From: Datisca glomerata
Taxonomy: Eukaryota; Streptophyta; Magnoliopsida; Cucurbitales; Datiscaceae
Direction: 5' to 3'
NCBI GenBank assembly: GCA_003255025.1
Contig: QANY01002872.1
Span: 62,001 to 126,000 of the forward strand
Length of the DNA stretch: 64,000 bases
Position numbers and translations under genes: made by a program. The notes beneath the pieces were generated by a model, which saw only the letters and a list, made by a program, of their open reading frames with translations, was not told the DNA's origin and searched no databases. Of this stretch, positions 1 through 10,898 are shown piece after piece; positions within the stretch are counted from its first letter, which is position 1, and each line of letters starts with the position of its first letter.

Positions 1-394
1 TTCAAATTTTCTAATTGAATATGAATCTATTCTTTATAGCTAACAGTTTATGAACTGGCACTAGAAGTTTTTGGATTCTATAAAAACTGGCAAGCTTATT
101 ACCAAAGACTGAGGTCCAACCATTTTTTTTAAACATGTGTAAAGCAAATCCAGTTTCTATTTCTTTCCGGTTCATATTCTTCGACGCTCTAATTCACACT
201 CATTTGATCGACTCAATCATTGGTGTCGAGGGCATATTATGAATTGCTTATTCACTTCCTAATTATTCAACTCTGTAAAATTCTTTTTGTACTCGGTCCC
301 CCCCTTTTTCAGAAACTCCTCAATACCGAACTCAATCGTCTCATCTTTTTCGACAAGTTCTCGTTAATTATGGACACAAATTAGTCCTTTTTTA
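1..394 (+). other. Left edge, broken coding-like sequence
   Basis: No intact gene is visible. After a plausible acceptor (...AACAG at about 46) one frame reads about 25 sensible residues, including ALEVFGFYKNWQAYYQRL. It hits a stop in a T-run near 127-132. A second frame then reads FFDALIHTHLIDSIIGVEGI until about 240. The switch of frame across a homopolymer suggests a pseudogene or an unrecognised exon pair. I do not recognise the family. Orientation converges on the minus-strand lipid-binding-protein gene at 943-9063. Confidence 0.25.
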
Positions 395-694
395 TTGATC
401 TCACCTATTTATGAATTCAGAAAATTTATAGTGCTTCCGTTTTGCAATAAAAATAGGTGGGTAAGACTACAATACCAAGATGCATTAGATCACCTCATAT
501 CATATTGTACAAAAATTCCAATGCAAGGCCTAAGTTCGTACACTGACTTGGAAGGTCTTCAGCAAGTGAAGAGAGAACTTTTCTCTATTTTTCCAACATA
601 TTACAAACCCCATGCCATAGAAGCACATTACATGCACCTTAGAAATTTGCGATTTTTTTCAGCAAGAAATTCACTTAAGGAGAACCAGGCATAA
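395..694 (+). CDS. Unrecognised open frame, possible 3'-terminal exon
   Basis: A 99-codon open frame ends in TAA; its first codon is TTG, not ATG. The composition is balanced (DALDHLISYCTKIPMQGLSSY, then FSIFPTYYKPHAIEAHYMHL) and looks more protein-like than chance spacer. A plausible acceptor (TGAATTCAG, ending at 420) sits inside it, so a real exon could start at 421. It may be the last exon of a gene entering from the left and converging on the neighbour, or part of the pseudogene at 1-394. Family unknown; it could also be a fortuitous frame. Confidence 0.25.
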   Translation: MISPIYEFRKFIVLPFCNKNRWVRLQYQDALDHLISYCTKIPMQGLSSYTDLEGLQQVKRELFSIFPTYYKPHAIEAHYMHLRNLRFFSARNSLKENQA

Positions 695-740
695 GAAGAG
701 AATAAAAGAAAGTACAGAAACAACAGCAAATTTCTAAAAT

Positions 741-746
741 TTTATT
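741..746 (-). terminator. Polyadenylation signal of the CLB1/SYT7-like gene
   Basis: Plus-strand TTTATT reads AATAAA on the minus strand, about 197 bases after the stop codon at 943-945. This implies a 3' UTR of about 200-230 bases. Confidence 0.5.
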
Positions 747-942
747 GGAAATTCAGGTCGGAGAGAATCAAGGACTTCAGTATGATACAGTGAGATCAAA
801 CTTAAGACAAACGATACTCGTCCTATCATTTCTCAAACACTGTCAAGAACCAATCTACAATGATTAAAAACAAATCAAACCTGAAAATCAAACAAACCAT
901 TAGCAGATAATTCACATATAACAACATTTACGTCCAAGAAGA

Positions 943-3900
943 TTAAAGTGGCTTTGCACCACCATTCTCTTGAACACTGTTCACCGGAGTTGAGGATCCG
1001 CTTTTTCTGGAGTGGCTGGATTGTCCTGTGATGGTCCGGCCCATGAACCTCCCTGCTTTGCTCAGGCCACTACTAACAGCACCAAAGCCACTTCCAACAA
1101 TCCCAACTCCTGTGCCAATGCCACTTCCGACTAATCCCACTCCGGCACCAATACCAGATCCAACCATTCCGACTCCTGACCCAACTATAGATGCTGCTCC
1201 CTCAAGAGCATCCACTGTGCTTCCTATAACTCCCTCTTCCTTCAGTTTCTTTCTTGCTTCTAGGATCCTCTTCTCTTCTTCTAAAGCAGCCATCTGCTCC
1301 TCCTTGTTAAACTCATGGTACAAGACCTAGAGTCCAAACAAATTATATAGATAATAAAATATCACCGTGAGTATTAATAAAATTTGTCTAGCTGCTAGAC
1401 TTTCAAGTAGCTAGTCGCCTTTTTCTCTTACAAATATCACCATGAGAGCAAAGAATAGACTCACCAATCTCACTTCATGGAAAACCATATGAAATGAAAG
1501 TAAATATTTTATGCAAAGCTCTCTCATGATATACAATAGAACACCATTAATTACCAAAAATAAGCACAACAACAGCAATATGAAATCTGCGTTTCCAATG
1601 AGACAAACAAAAAGAAAAAAAAAAAAGCTTTATTTTCTACCTTGATTGTAAGAGTTCCTCTATCTTTCTTATCTTTTACTTTCAAGGTGTTTAAAGATGA
1701 TAGCAGCCTCAAGTCAAACTCTTTGACAGTTTCTGCTTCTAGATCAATCAAAGGTAATTTTGCAATCCCCAGTCGCTTGTCTTGACCAATGTCCTTATCA
1801 AAGACCTGTACATAAATGATCGAGTTACTGGGATGTTTCATAAAGCTATATAAATTACCAGTAGAAAATAAAAGTTTAGACACAGTAGAAGTAGCCTTCA
1901 GGTACATAATAAGAAGATAAATAGCCATCATGATTTCCAGTTAGTATTCGACAAAAAAATGATTTCCAGTTAGTATTCTACAAAAAAAATGATTTCCAGT
2001 TAGTATTCTACAAAAAAAATGATTTCCAGTTACCGAGTATACTTATACCCCAACAAAGTGTGGTCACAACTGGGATATGATAACATAGTCTGCTTTAACA
2101 TCCTCTCTTAATGCGCGTGTGAATGCGTGTGTGCATGTATATTGAGTATTTTACTAATGGAAATCCCCATAACCTTAAAAGATAGATCTTGTGAAGTATT
2201 GGATTATCCAAATTTTATTATTTTATTTTTGAAAACTTGATTGAGGTATTGCGCACTCCTGATTTCTACATGATATTGACAATAAGTTCTTCCTTGGTTC
2301 TTTTATTTCCTTTGATAAATAATGCTTTGATAAGAAAACATTGATACAATAAGTCAACTTTTAACTTATCAACTGAGCCCATTCATCTTAGTATTTTTCA
2401 TAATGGAAAGTACCCACACTCTTCACCGTTAAACAAAATTCAAGCACCATAGCTATAAAACACTCAGTGCATTATTGATAGACAAACTACTTTCAGGCTA
2501 ATGAAGAAAAATTGAAGCAGTTAAGGAGAAAGAGTATTGGAGATTCGAAGAACCTCAAGGATAAGGGACTGTGTCTCCTTGTCTTCTGCGATCAATTCAA
2601 ATGTCTGATTCCAAACAGGATTCAGGTTGTTTTCAATAGTCTTTGTTTTGACTTTAAATAGTGGCCGGATATACACAACAACATAAGGATCAGATTTTCC
2701 GATCATCTCCATGTTCTTCAAGTCATTAGCCTTCACTATCACTACTGTAAGCTTTCCTTGCGGTTTAAGTTCTAATTCACTGCAAGTAGAAGGCGTTTTA
2801 CTTAACTAAGTAGTGGTAACTTCATATTTCGCATGAGTGCACAACAAACAAAACCATGAGCGCACAACAAACAAATGTACAGGAGAAAAATCTCAGGTGA
2901 TTCCTCTAATCTGCATCTTCTCTGTATGAACCAGAGGAAACTTGTGTCGTAAATTTATAAAATAAAATAGCTGTATTTGTATTAGAATAGAAGAGACACT
3001 GGTTACTACTATCACTATCACTACTATACTCAAAAGGAAGGATGAGAGGACAAAAAGTTTCGGACATTTTTGTCAAACCAATTTAAGATTAATTCCCAAT
3101 TTTACCCTTACCCTTATTTAATTTATATAATTTATCAATAATTTACAATTAATTAAAATGAAGGGAGAAACTTTTGGACAATTTTGGAATTGCATGTGTA
3201 ATGCATTTACTTCTAGTAACGCTGAAAATATAGAGAAGAAAAAACAGAAGATAAAAGGAAGATTAATTGTACCTTATATCAACAGGGATACCACCAATTG
3301 GAACAACAATTCTATGGGGCCATTGGAGCATATCTGTCACAATTGAGCTAACAGTGTCCTACAATGAGGTGAACAGTAATTCTTGCAACAATACCAAATT
3401 AATCTAATCATAAGGAAAACAAAAGATGCCAGTAAATGAATTTTTTTTTCGGCCATGCCAGTAATGGAACTTACGTCAATCATATCTGAGATACCAGGGA
3501 GGGCAGTCAAACTTCCACCAATAGCCTTCAGAACATAATCAATCTTAGGTTCCGGCTGATTAAAACAATTAGGACTGTTAGTCACATCTTCAAAACAACA
3601 GGAGTAATACAAAGTAGTGATGTTCAGCACATGGGAATATGTAAACATGACTTCTACTACCTAAAATTTAAGTTCACAACGTTGACTCTATATGCATGAA
3701 AAAAGTGAACCAAGCATTTTCAAGTTAACCAGATAGTTGGAAAATAGTCGGGAAAAATGTGCTATTCAATGTTCCAATAACACTTATAACAACCGCAAAA
3801 TAGTGCTGTGTACTATTCAATGTTCCAATAACACTTATAACAACTCCAAAATAGATACTGTGTGCTTTATAATAGATCATTATGCTTCATACAACTATTT

Positions 3901-5735
3901 CAATAAAAAAGTACATTGTGCTTTTGTTTTTATATATTAATTATAGCTTTACTGATTACAAAAAGTAAAATGTGATGCCATAAAGAATAACTCCACACAG
4001 CAAGGCGTCTGACAGTAGTCTTGGAAATCTTGAGACTTCACAAGAATTATATGCAAGCGCGGCATCAAACTATAATTCTCCTGATATCACTAATTTCTAA
4101 TACATAGTTAACTGATTAAAAAAACTTGAGACTTCTCAAGAATTATATGCAAGCGCAGCTTCTAACTATAATTCTCCCAATATCACTGATTTCTAATACA
4201 AAGTTAAATGATTAAAAAATGTTTAACAAATCACCGGGACATAACCTCACATACTTGCAAACGTTTGAGAAGTTTTTCAAAGATACCTCTGACAGTAGGG
4301 CGACAACAACAGCAGATATGCAAGGGATCTCTTCAGCAAGTTGAAAGATAACACGAATTACAGTGAAAACTTGAAGATCCTTCAACTGTAACAACAAATA
4401 AAAATCACATACTACTTGGTTTGTGAAGGGTAAAAGTTATATTATATGCGAAAATGAAAGAAGAATGTTGGAAGTTGTTTATTGATGATTACCAACCTGA
4501 ATGGGTATAGAAGCAACGAGTGCAGCTTCTACTCCTAAAATGATGCTCGGATCACCACCCCACCTGAAATCAATATCCATTGTGATTTGCCCTTTCTTTA
4601 GACTCTGAACACGTATCCCTGCATTCAATAAGTACTTATACAGCAGAAAGCATAAAATGAGGTAATTCTATACAAGATTTAAAAGATTTTTTTCTTCATC
4701 AACTGCCAATTATATCATAATTGATTGCACCATTATAAGAATATGGAGTAGCACTTTTTACCCCGATATACAGTAAGACTTTAAAGATAAATATACAGAA
4801 ATACTTCAAAGATAAAGAGACGATAAAAAATTAAAAGAAATTAAAACCTCTAAAGCACCTTTAATTACAGAAAACAACAACTTTTTTTTTTGTATATATT
4901 ACAAAAGCAACATATCATTAGGACTTTAGAGGCTTAGTCTCACTTAAAGAAATAGTTTTGACAGGACTAGAGCCTATAATCAATAATTTGGTAATATAGA
5001 TTAAAAGAAGATAGCTCTTTGCAAAGTCAATCTTCAACACCATTTTTAAGCTCTAGAAAAGTTAGAGAATTATTTTTTCAAGTGTAAAAGAAACATACTT
5101 ATAAGTCGATATCTGTCCTCAATATAAAAGAAATTAAAACCTCTAAAGCACCTTTGATTACAGAAAGCAACAACCTTTTTTTTTTTGTATATATCACAAA
5201 AGCAACATATCATTAGGACTTTAGAGGCTTAGTGTAACTTAAAGAAATAGTTTTAACAGGACTAGAGCCTATAAACAATAATTTCGTAATATAGATTAAA
5301 AGAAGACAGCTCTTTGCAAAGTCAATCTTCAGCACCATTTTTTAAGCTCTAGAAAAGTTAGAGAATTATTTTTTCACGTGTAAAAGAAAAATACTTATAA
5401 GTCGATATCTGTCCTCAATATAAAAGAAATTAAAACCTCTAAAGCACCTTTAATTACAGAAAGCAACAACTTTTTTTTGTATATATTACAAAAGCAACAT
5501 ACCATTAGGACTTTAGAGGCTTAGTGTAACTTAAAGAAATAGTTTTAACAGGACTAGCCTATAAGCAATAATTTGGTAATATGATTAAAAGAAGACAGCT
5601 CTTTGCAAAGTCAATCTTCAGCACCATTTTTTAAGCTCTAGAAAAATTAGAGAATTATATTTTCAAGTGTAAAAGAAAAATACTTATAAGTCGATATCTG
5701 TCCTCAATATAAATTACACCCCNAATAGAAAGTGA

Positions 5736-5767
<32 letters not shown>

Positions 5768-8700
5768 AGAGACCAACATAATTGAGATGTTTAAGATGAC
5801 GAACTCCGTCCACCACGTATGTCACTTCATTTTATTTGTCAGTAAAAGAGTAACTGTATTATAACAATCCATTTACATGCCATCTGTACTATAACAAACC
5901 ATGTATGTCTCTTCATAAAACAATCCATCTGATTCATGGCTCTCATTTACAGACCATTTGAGCTATCACCAACACATTTCTTTCTAGACCGGTCTTATTT
6001 ATTTATTTTTATAATTCAGAAATCCCCCAACGAACTTTTTAAGTGAAGTCAGGTTTTAAATTGGATCCCCCCAACCCTACAATCTTTGGCAGACATGAAG
6101 ATATGGCAAGGCACATGTAGGTACCCTTGAAGGAAGTCGAACCCCAGACCATATGGGAGTGAACCACAGGCCTGACCATTCGGCTAACCCCTCACAGTGA
6201 GAGGGAGGGAGGAAGGACTAAACATAAAACCCTACCTTCAATTTTCGGTGCCACAGTACCAAGAGATAATTTGTTGAACTTTAGTGATGTAATTCCCGGA
6301 GGTCGGTATTCTTCAAGTAGAGGTTCAACAGATTCCTTTATCACCATTTCTGCTGCCTGCAAGTTGAACAAAAGTAGTACACTTTAATTTAGTATGAAGA
6401 AGTCACATTAGGATGCGCTTACAATATGTTTTGTGATAATATTCAAAGATAGCAAACAAGTCTGGAACTAATATTTGATATTTCCTAGATTAAATTTTGT
6501 TCTGCTAAGCATGTATCCTCTTCCCCAATTAATAGGTGGTTAGGTGGTGACAAACTGCTTAGGGATTGCCTGATACCGTTTTTCATACTACTTGGGCTTT
6601 TTGGTGGCTACCTTAATGCAGTCGTTTCTATTTGGCTTTGCTTTGTTCCAGTTGATAAGGTTTGCCCGTTGTAATGTGTAAAGCCATTTTCGATTAATAA
6701 ACTCCACTTAGTTTTGCCGAAAAAGAAAAGTCTGGAGTCCGAAAAAGATAGCTTGTAAAGAAGCTTACATCTGCAACATATGGCCACAATTTGTTCAGTT
6801 GCTTGTTAAGCCATTTCACCTGAATAAGTAACCAGGAATGAATATTTTAGTACAAATTAACAAGACTAGGTAATTTCTAGAAATTACCCAAATTAGATTA
6901 AGTGCATACCATAGGATCACGAAACATTGCCAAGTAAATTTTAGAACTTAGTAGAGCTGCTAAATAAAAGCTGGCTTAGATTGACTAAACTCGGTTAAGC
7001 ATGCGTACATGTTCACATCTCAAATAAGACATTTGAATGCCTTATGCATATGCGTGTCTATATAGAGCGCATCATGATATCACGTAATATGGGCTTGCGG
7101 CTAAAAAAGGTTAAAAGAATCAATTATGTCCCTAACTTTTCTCAAGTAGAAAGTTCAAGGGTGAGGAAACAAACAAATCAATTGAAATGTCAAAAACTAG
7201 ACACAGCTAAGCATTTAAAGAAGACTTATTCAGATTCAATAGCTAAAGATTAACAACAAAACTAAGTAGCATAAATAAGCTACTGACATAATTACGTGTA
7301 AGAAGTTAACTAGGAGAACAAAGGAGTAAAATCAAAAGAAAAGAGAACCAACCTGTTCAAAGACAGGAAAAGAGATCCATTCAGGAAAATTATCGCCACA
7401 TATCTTCCTCAAATCATCTCTATTGAGGGATCCAAGAAGTTTTATATCAACTGCCTGAGAGAATCAATAAATTCAAGAAATATCTCTGTAATGGAAAAAA
7501 GAAGTCCAATACCATTTGCACAGTATATTTCAAAATCAACAACATTGATAAACATAGGCCCAATTGTAAGAACTAAATTTCTCTTGTCATTAATTATCAC
7601 AGGCGGCCAAATATTCCATGCTTTATTAGCTTTTCATGTAGAAACTACATATGAGTCACCTCCTGACTGTGGATCATTCGAACAGGTGAAAAAGCTTAAG
7701 AGATAAGTATCATTCTAAAACTTAAGTGAGACGATAAAGGGTACATTCGTCTGGTACAAAGGCAGCTCTCTTAGAGATAATTTCAATGATAATCACCCCA
7801 CCTCCACTGGTTCATAACTTGTACTCAAGTATTGAATATTGGGATGCATTACAAGGTCCAATTATATTTTATTTTGTTGAGGTTGGCTTTAAAAATTCTC
7901 CTGTCTTGCATACTCATATATAGGTTTAGTTGATTTGAAAAGCCCATTCTCTTCCACTCCTTAAAACCTAGGTGCTAAAGATAGGGATACTAGGGTCATT
8001 TAACTAACACAGAAAGGACAAAGCCATGCGATGTGGAAGAACATTCCAACACACTCTCCTAGACCATAACACACGCCAGTTGACTACGCGGCACACCGAA
8101 CACAAGCCAAACTAAACAGAACATAACGCCAAACTAAGCGGCACAAACAACTGAACTAAGTGACACACAAAGAGATGCCCAATCAACTCTGAGATTAAGT
8201 TGAAAAGCCAGTCCATTCTACTCATTAAAACATATGTGTTAAAGATAGAGGTACTAGAGCCATTTAACTAGCATAGACGGGTCAAAGCCAGTCGATATAG
8301 GACAATATTCCAACAGTTAAATATACAATACAACATCTTTTATTAGACTCAGAGGACGAACCTCATAGACTGATCACAAGAGCACACTTTCAAGGTAAGT
8401 ACAAGCTTCATGCCTTGTAATTTAACTCAATCTTGTATTACTGTAGCACAAGCTTGTTCGCTTTAACTTTACCGCACTTTCATCTATACACACCTAAAAT
8501 CTTCTGTGTTCTCAGCAATAACCTATGTGCAACTCAAACCATCCACTTCAATCGGATAGCAACTCACATTCCTAGCAGATTTTTGGTTGTCCTATTCTCT
8601 TGACAAGAAATAATTAATATCTTAGAAAAACTAGCAAGTTTTTCCTCCTCTTCCTATAACTTTTTACATGGCGCCAGCCGCCAGTTGAGGTAGTTTCATT

Positions 8701-9063
8701 TTGACAATAAATCTTTGATTTATTGTTATTGTCATGACTGTTTTAAGAGTTGTGGGTACTGTAAGATATGCTTTGCAAGAACAACCATTATTTAGGCATC
8801 AGAAATATCAATAAGCTTTTCAAATCAGTTTCGGCTGGGTCGAAATTCGAAGTTCCAGCCAGCCACACACAAACAAGCCCACATTGAGTAATTTAAAACT
8901 AGACATCTATTTGATTCACAAAAAGCGAATTTCATCAAATTCCGCAGAAATAACATACCTTGGCAACACGCTTGGTGCTTCGATACCTCATCATGTGCCG
9001 CCAACCGGCCATCAATGCAATCCCAAAGATCATCCCCATGAAAATTCCCGAAATTAACCCCAT
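943..9063 (-). CDS. CLB1: CLB1/SYT7-type synaptotagmin-like Ca2+/lipid-binding protein (TM-SMP-C2), 11 exons
   Basis: Plant extended-synaptotagmin relative that tethers ER to plasma membrane and binds or transfers lipid. Coding exons, minus strand: 9063-8959, 7454-7353, 6819-6769, 6356-6236, 4618-4497, 4385-4287, 3555-3475, 3358-3273, 2779-2554, 1805-1641, 1326-943. All introns are GT-AG and join to 513 residues; the Arabidopsis relative At3g61050 (CLB1/SYT7/NTMC2T4) is about 510. Order: N-terminal membrane anchor (about 4-21), SMP lipid-binding domain (about 67-250, with CGDNFPEWISFP and LWPYVADAAE), one C2 domain (about 264-386, acidic loop residues E280, D286, D334, D336, D340), basic/acidic helix (about 393-418), Gly-rich GSGxGxGVG repeats (about 433-470) and tail GRFMGRTITGQSS. 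The start is the ATG before the anchor; the longer upstream frame is non-coding. I know the family strongly from the C2, SMP and tail motifs; Ca2+ dependence is inferred. Confidence 0.93.
1372..1431 (+). mobile_element. 60-bp 5'-truncated LINE-A tail in intron 10 of the lipid-binding-protein gene
   Basis: The 60 bases lie between two 15-base copies of AAATATCACCRTGAG (1357-1371 and 1432-1446, 14/15 identical), a target-site duplication. The insert carries GTCTAGCTGCTAGAC, then AGTAGCTAGTCGCCTTTTT. The same string, with a few changes, occurs at about 53088-53130 at the end of LINE-A. It is best read as an extremely 5'-truncated copy of that LINE family or of a SINE sharing its 3' end. Confidence 0.7.
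4833..5711. repeat. Threefold tandem duplication (about 293 bp) in intron 4
   Basis: Three consecutive copies begin at about 4833, 5126 and 5422 with AAAAGAAATTAAAACCTC and end with GTCGATATCTGTCCTCAATAT. They differ by scattered substitutions and T-run length changes. They lie between coding exons 4 and 5 and enlarge the intron to about 1.6 kb. No coding content is seen. Confidence 0.9.
5723..5769. repeat. Poly-C/(CA)n tract with an ambiguous base
   Basis: A single N at 5723 is followed by 17 C (5737-5753) and a short CA run to 5769. Tracts like this often stop sequencing reactions, so local length and base calls are uncertain. It lies inside intron 4, so the coding sequence is unaffected. 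Confidence 0.85.
5998..6200 (-). mobile_element. tRNA-derived SINE in intron 4
   Basis: On the minus strand the unit starts with GTGAGGGGTTAGCCGAATGG, which contains an RNA polymerase III A box (TAGCCGAATGG, plus coordinates 6176-6186). After 32 bases comes a B box (GGTTCGACTTC, 6133-6143). The body continues about 120 bases and ends in an AAATAAATAAATAA tail near 6000. Box order and spacing fit a tRNA-related SINE. It is in the same orientation as the host gene. I could not define a target-site duplication. Confidence 0.7.
6467..6727 (+). mobile_element. 5'-truncated LINE fragment in intron 3
   Basis: The block ends with AATAAACTCCACTTAG, then TTGCCGAAAAAGAAAA, typical of a plant L1-type 3' UTR with an A-rich tail. 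It is bracketed by AAGTCTGGA (6458-6466 and 6728-6736), a 9-base TSD. It is antisense to the host gene and is a different family from LINE-A, whose end is not A-rich. Confidence 0.55.
7928..8313. repeat. Diverged direct repeat in intron 1
   Basis: About 120 bases recur at a spacing of about 263: 7928-8053 and 8193-8313. Shared strings include TTGAAAAGCC, GCTAAAGATAG (GTTAAAGATAG in the second copy) and ACATTCCAACA (ATATTCCAACA). The spacer is rich in AACTAAGC/GCGGCACA-type repeats. I do not recognise the family. The rest of intron 1 (7455-8958) shows no further features. Confidence 0.6.
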
Positions 9064-9088
9064 TTTCCAAGATCCAAAACAGAATTTC

Positions 9089-9197
9089 CTAATAAAAAAC
9101 CAATAATCAAATTTCTTCGGTTTAACAAGATAAGAGATCATAAACAGAATCAACTCTAAAATCCAACATACATGAATAAATTATGCAAAGTACATAC
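9089..9197 (-). other. Probable intron in the 5' UTR of the lipid-binding-protein gene
   Basis: On the minus strand a donor GTATGTAC (9197-9190) and an acceptor TTTTTTATTAG (ending at 9089) flank 109 AT-rich bases. The acceptor lies 25 bases upstream of the ATG at 9063. Upstream of the donor is leader-like sequence with a (GA)n/(CT)n run at about 9297-9313. Splicing is inferred from sites only. Confidence 0.45.
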
Positions 9198-9296
9198 AGC
9201 GGAATTGAAGAAGGATAAACCAGTTGACGAATTGAAATCAGATGCGAAAAAAAACAGACCCAGTGAAGCCCTCAAATTAGGAATTCTCAATCACAT

Positions 9297-9313
9297 ACTC
9301 TCTCTCTCTCTCT
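9297..9313. repeat. (CT)n/(GA)n run near the 5' end of the gene
   Basis: A short GA repeat on the minus strand, just upstream of the probable 5' leader. Such runs are frequent in plant core promoters and 5' UTRs. I could not place a TATA box with confidence. Confidence 0.6.
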
Positions 9314-9319
9314 ATCAGA

Positions 9320-9708
9320 AACGTAAAGATATGACGTAATTACTGGAATCGGTTTCTTTCCCAAAACGTCGCTACAAGAGATACTGTTGGTGTGGATGTC
9401 GTGAGCAATGCTTACTTCCACAAGATTTTTAGAAAAGTAATAATAAAAGAGAAAGGCATTGAAATCTGTAGGCCACAGCCGAAGACTCCGCCTTCAATTT
9501 CACCACCGCAGCATTCAATCTCTCGCTTGCGTGTTTGGGTTTTACTTCAGCCGTTTCGACCGTTTTATGTTGGTAATATCAACAATTACATTTTTCCTTT
9601 TTCTTCCAGCGTTTTGGAATTTTTTGTTACTTCTGAGTTCTGACGTTAACTGCTCTTTTGTTTCTTTACATGGATATTTAGGTCATCATACGACAAATTT
9701 CAATAGAT
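9320..9708. other. Promoter-proximal spacer, no gene seen
   Basis: This is sequence upstream of the minus-strand gene. Two overlapping open frames here (9392-9643 and 9459-9725, plus strand) have no recognisable domain and are read as chance frames. Confidence 0.5.
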
Positions 9709-9924
9709 ATATGCATCATCCCTAGTAAGTTTTCTTGCAAAGATAAGTTAAAACATTCTCATTATCATCTATTCTTTTTAAAATTTATAATGTAAATTTA
9801 ACAAAAAAAAATAACATTATCATCGAGATTTGTATATCATGTCCTCATAAATCTATATCTATAATATATTAAAAGCGATAGTCAAATGAAAATCGTTTTT
9901 TGATAATATTAACCACTTATTATT
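9709..9924. repeat. Direct repeat copy 1 with Helitron-like 5' motif
   Basis: ATATGCATCATCCCTAGTAAG opens a block of about 215 bases that is repeated at 10899-11111. Near its end it reads TCTATATCTATAATATATTA followed by AAAGCG, resembling the TC...TATATTAAAAG start of plant Helitrons. It stops after CCACTTATTATT. Confidence 0.55.
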
Positions 9925-9929
9925 GGACT

Positions 9930-10840
9930 ATATTTGCAGTGTTTGGAAAACATTTAAAATAAAAGTCCATTTAAATAAGTGAAAATGTTTGATAAGTTAT
10001 CTCAAATGGACTTTTGAATGGGAAGTCCATTTACGCAACGCTCATCTAGAGAATTAAAAATTCAAGCGTATGAAAATCCTTCAATTCTTGACTTATGGGA
10101 AAGTCATGTTTTTGTTTTTGTGTAAAACTTTAAATTCTGATTATATCTTTATTTTTCCTTTGTAATTGTCCATTATAAAGACTTATAAATATTTGCAATT
10201 AAAAATTACAGCATCATACGTTGTCGCTTCTCCCTCTCTCATTTTTTTTAAATTGTGGTTTTCTCCGATAACATAGCAAAACCTGTTCTTTACTTTAGGG
10301 AGGTGAAGTGAACCGATTTTTCTTACTTTTCTTTTCTTTTTTCCCCTCTCAATGGCGAAAAACACACATATTTTGATTCTTAATTCTAACAAAATACCCA
10401 GGTTTTCTTTAAAAGGCTTTGTTTCTACTTTTTTTTCAATGGAAATTTAGTGCATCGATTTCTTGTAATTACTATTCTTAACCCGAATATTTTCTAAAAA
10501 TCATTGCTTTTTCTTCTTTTTAATAATGGTAATTCAGTGCATCAATTTTTCTTACATGTTGTATTAGTGAATATTTTGAACCTATACGTTCTCTAGAGAG
10601 CCTTATTTCTCAATGATAATTTTGTGCATCATAAATGTTTTATAATTGTGATAATATTTTCAACCCAGATTTAAAATGTATGTATAAAAGAATTGGGAAA
10701 ATTTTAATATAGATAAACATTCATTTTTATAATAAGAGTTATTTTGTCAAACTTTTATTACCAAACATATGAGAAGTACTTGTGAGACTAATGGACTTTT
10801 AAAAAGTCAGTTCACCAAACGTTTATCATTCCTTAAAAAG
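9930..10840. mobile_element. Possible non-autonomous DNA element between the direct repeats
   Basis: The left edge reads CAGTGTTTGGAAAACA, then AAAAGTCCATTTA; the right edge reads TGGACTTTTAAAAAGTC, then TTCACCAAACG. These are imperfect inverted versions of each other, as in hAT-like MITEs. A target-site duplication could not be defined. The interior is AT-rich with no coding content. Confidence 0.3.
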
Positions 10841-10898
10841 TCATTTATACAAGTATATATTGAAAAGTCCTCAAATGAAAGTACTGTCAAGCAATACC

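Noticed and set aside
1028..1330. 100-codon plus-strand frame
   Set aside because: Antisense shadow of the Gly-rich last exon of the lipid-binding-protein gene.
6133..6186. Possible tRNA gene (A and B boxes)
   Set aside because: No cloverleaf or anticodon arm; the body and A-rich tail fit a SINE.
8825..9153. Two overlapping minus-strand frames around the first exon with longer N-termini
   Set aside because: The family start is the ATG at 9063 before the membrane anchor; upstream codons lie across a probable 5' UTR intron, and the frame downstream of 8959 is intron.
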